Source of the DNA: Mesostigma viride
Taxonomy: Eukaryota > Streptophyta > Mesostigmatophyceae > Mesostigmatales > Mesostigmataceae
NCBI GenBank assembly: GCA_009746045.1
Contig: RPFO01000115.1
Coordinates: 1,599,234 to 1,658,067 of the forward strand
Direction: 5' to 3'
Length of the DNA: 58,834 nucleotides
This document shows positions 56,362 through 58,834 of this stretch, one piece after another (the first letter of the stretch is position 1; every line of letters starts with the position of its first letter). The notes beneath the pieces are model-generated. The model ran no database searches. It was not told the origin of the DNA and worked only from the letters and a program-made list of their open reading frames with translations. Made by a program: the position numbers and the translations under genes.

Positions 56362-57892
56362 ATGAAGGTGCACCACGCCGTCTTCTTCCAGGTACAGGGC
56401 AACACAGAGACCTGGTTGTCCTACCGGACCACGGAGTCCCAAAAGACGCCGTGGCAGCCCGCGGGGACTCGACAGGAAGGCGCGCCACGGTGCGGGAAGG
56501 CGATGACACAGCCATACAGGTTTGATGCGGAGGGGCGGCCGCTGTTTGGCGTCCGACTTGTGGATCCAGACCGCATTCCGATGTTGCAGGACACCCCAGC
56601 CTTCGCACCATTGAACATGGAGTTTCTGGGGAAGGAGCTGGAGTCGATCAAAACAAGGGTCGAGAAGTTGCCCCATGGCATCTGGCAGTGGTACTTTCCG
56701 CCCGACACCATCAAGCCAAACAAGGCCTTTTTTCGCAAGTCAAGTCCCACATGCCCCTGAGGAGGTGCCTGAGGAGTGGCGCCCTTTGCCGTGGCCATCT
56801 CGCGCGGACATCTCCGCCCTGCGTGAGCACGATGCAGCGCCTGAACCACCACCGACGCAAGAAGAGCACTTCATGGCGTTGGTCGACGCAGAGGCGGTGC
56901 GCGTCACCCCGCTGGTAGACCGAGTTCGTCATGATGGCCACACACAGCAGGAATGGGCGGCAGAAGACAGGGCCATGGCAGCCAAGGTCGCTTACTTGAA
57001 GCGCATGCAAGGCGTTGAGAAAGGCTCCGCTGTTCTATACTGGCACCCTTCAGCTGGTATTCTCTGCAACTCGAAGCTCACGTGGACTCCAGTCCTCGTT
57101 GGCATCATCAAGGAGGTGGTTGCGAAGGAGGATGGCGGCCAACCTTCTATTGAGCTCTTTGTATACCGCGCTAAGCATTTGCATGACACGTGGCACCCGT
57201 GGAATACAGACATTGCGCAATGGCCCCATCCGCCAACCACTGCGGCGCACACGGTGATCATCACCGCCTCAGACCTCGTCTTGACACAAGTGGTGGGCAA
57301 GCGAGGTCAGCCGCCCCATGGAGTCTCCTTGGGTGCGAACGAAAAGCTCACCAAGGAGTGCCTAAAGGCGCTGAAGGAGGTGCCCTATGACGCGGAACAC
57401 CCGGTCGTGAAGTGGCAAGATGCTGAATGCTCGAAGGGCATCGTCGGCATGGCGAAGGCATGCTGGGAAGGCGTAACGCTGCAGGTCAAGAGTGGCAGCC
57501 GCAACCTCGTAGGGCAAGTCGTGTGTCATTGGGCGTCGGAGCGTGTGACATCCGCGGACGGTCGCACCGAAAGCCGGGACGGCAGGTACCATGGTCGTGT
57601 CGCTGTTGTCGACACGCAAAACGACATGGTAGCCATGTACTGGGGTGCCCGTTGGGAGGAGGACGCGGTTTCTTGCGTGCCTCTCCACGAGCTGGAGGCA
57701 CAGATCTGCGGGTGCCCCGGTGTGGTCGTCCCTGCGTTGCAAGCGCCGGATATCACCCTGGCCGAGGCTCGATTGCGCGAGATGGTTCCACCCAGCGACG
57801 TTGTGGCGGAGAACAACAACGCAGGCGCCTCCCGGCGTCGGAAGCGAGCGCTCATCCTTGCCGATGACGATGACGACGACGACGACTGCTGA
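56362..57892 (+). pseudogene. Hypothetical protein with one-base frameshift and acidic tail
   Basis: Start at ATG 56362 (MKVHHAVFFQVQGNTETWLS), the first Met after the GC repeat. Frame one runs to about 56727 (LPHGIWQWYFPPDTIKPNKA). After a six-T run (56728-56733) a second frame continues SQVPHAPEEVPEEWRPLPW to a stop at 57892. Removing one T would give 509 codons. Visible features: Trp/Pro-rich segments (VLYWHPSAGILCNSKLTWTP; LHDTWHPWNTDIAQWPHP), a basic RRRKR near the end and a C-terminal run of Asp (ADDDDDDDDC). I do not recognise a family; proteins of this look occur with transposons and chromatin factors. The shift may be a sequencing error in a homopolymer. Confidence 0.5.
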
Positions 57893-58112
57893 AGCGCAAG
57901 CAGCGTTGTTGTCATTGAGCTGCTCATGTGCTGCTGCTGCTGCTGTGCTGCCATGCTATTGCTGCTGCATTGCTGCCGTACTGCTGCTGTGCTATTGTGC
58001 TGATGTGTTGCTGCATTGCTGCCGTGCCGCTGATGTATTGCTGTCGTGCTGCTGTGTTGATGCACTGCTGCTGCATTGCTGCCGTGCTGCTGAGCTAGTA
58101 CTGCCTATTAGT
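57893..58112 (+). repeat. CTG-rich degenerate repeat
   Basis: TGCTGCTG with TGCCGTGC and TGTTGATG interruptions, continuing after the palindrome to about 58290. Non-coding 3' flank of the preceding frame. Confidence 0.8.
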
Positions 58113-58171
58113 GAATTTCCTATCAATGGACTATAGTCCACTGATAGGAAATTCAGGAATCGGCATACTAA
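58097..58171. repeat. Palindrome, 42-bp near-perfect core
   Basis: Core 58113-58154: GAATTTCCTATCAATGGACT paired with AGTCCACTGATAGGAAATTC, one mismatched pair, centred on TATA. Weaker pairing (TAGTACTGCC against GGCATACTA) extends it outward. It interrupts the CTG-rich repeat, so it could be a tiny foldback element; no duplication identified. Confidence 0.85.
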
Positions 58172-58290
58172 GTTGCTGCTGCGCTGACTTGTGCTCCTGC
58201 TATGCGGCCGTGTTGATGTGCTACAGTTGTGCTGCTGCTGTGCTACGGTCATGCTGCTGCTGTGTTGCTGGGCTGATGTGTTGTTGCATT

Positions 58291-58834
58291 GATGTAGTGG
58301 CTATTGTTCCGCTACTACAATTTGCTACTGATGCCGCTGCTGGTGCTTTTTTGCATGTCAGTGCCCGCTATGTTCACACCACTGTTGCCGCGGTTGGTAT
58401 CGCGTGATTTCCACCGGTTGTGCGTTGACATGTGTTACTCATGCATTTGCCCCTATATTTGGTAGCACGCGGTTTCGCGTTAGTTAGGTGCAGACAGCTG
58501 CATGTAGACAAACATCTTGTTTAAGTCGGTCAATTAACTGTTCTTGACGCATCATGGTCCAAGTCGACCGACCTGTAGGGACCAGTAGAGCAATTGTCTA
58601 GGAGAAAGAGCGTGATCGCTGCAGAAGCCGCGTGGCAGCCGTGGCTGTACCTGTAGTACGACCTGCATATATATGGATACTGTATTTGGATACTGGGTTG
58701 TTTATCAATTCTGGTTTTAATTTATTTAGTGTACCTGGTGTTGGCATGCCAACTCAGTGCTAAACTACTTTATGCACAATGATGCAACTTGATGCTATAG
58801 TGACGTGCCACGATGTAACTTTATTAACTTCACC
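58291..58834. other. Unassigned window end
   Basis: No gene, repeat family or element recognised in the last 540 bp. Confidence 0.5.

Overview
This window reads as nuclear DNA of a eukaryotic micro-organism, most likely a flagellated alga or protist. The evidence is a multi-exon gene with GT-AG introns, GC-rich exons in repeat-rich flanks, several classes of eukaryotic transposable element, and two exons matching a conserved cilia/flagella-associated protein (CFAP299). A green flagellate would fit, but I cannot fix the species. No prokaryotic operon structure, CRISPR array or rRNA/tRNA gene is visible.

Layout. 1-20.7 kb is a transposon graveyard. It holds several decayed copies of a LINE-ORF1-like gene (here called the O1 family), a hAT-like element with an 8-bp target duplication, MITEs, a 1.17-kb pure-purine tract followed by (CGTG)n, a 184-bp satellite, a TTAA-flanked DNA transposon (P1) and several long palindromes. 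20.8-34.0 kb holds the main host gene, a 12-exon model of about 1453 aa: coiled coil, degenerate histidine-kinase core, a Ser/Pro/Gln linker with 100 consecutive Gln, and an intact receiver domain. 34.0-35.6 kb is featureless. 35.6-48.1 kb is a nested transposon block: a TTAA element (P2) was split by an O1 copy (C), which was itself hit by a complete O1 element (D, with an intact 462-aa ORF) and by another TTAA element (Q). Next to it lies a head-to-tail array of RT-encoding LINE copies, one of them split by a 1.7-kb DNA element (N). 48.1-58.8 kb holds decayed repeats, two 8-bp minisatellites with higher-order structure, a Gln-rich reading frame, the two CFAP299-like exons, a GC-rich minisatellite and a 509-aa-equivalent hypothetical gene with a one-base frameshift.

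How parts relate. The kinase/receiver gene is the only full host gene. Its sequence suggests a receiver-output protein whose kinase core has lost the phospho-accepting His, the N-box Asn and the G1 Asp. O1 elements encode only an RNA-binding ORF1-like protein and presumably depend on an RT supplied elsewhere; whether the LINE in this window is that partner is unknown. The DNA elements P1, P2, Q and N carry no recognisable transposase.

The strongest leads are: the pseudo-histidine-kinase with an intact receiver; near-copies (echoes) of exon/intron junctions inside four introns of that gene; the ORF1-only retroelement with a complete target-site duplication; the self-tandem LINE array; recurrent self-complementary 4-bp insertions that separate paralogous repeat copies; and a foldback whose only internal loops are repeated CGAG/CGAG tandem G.A mismatches.
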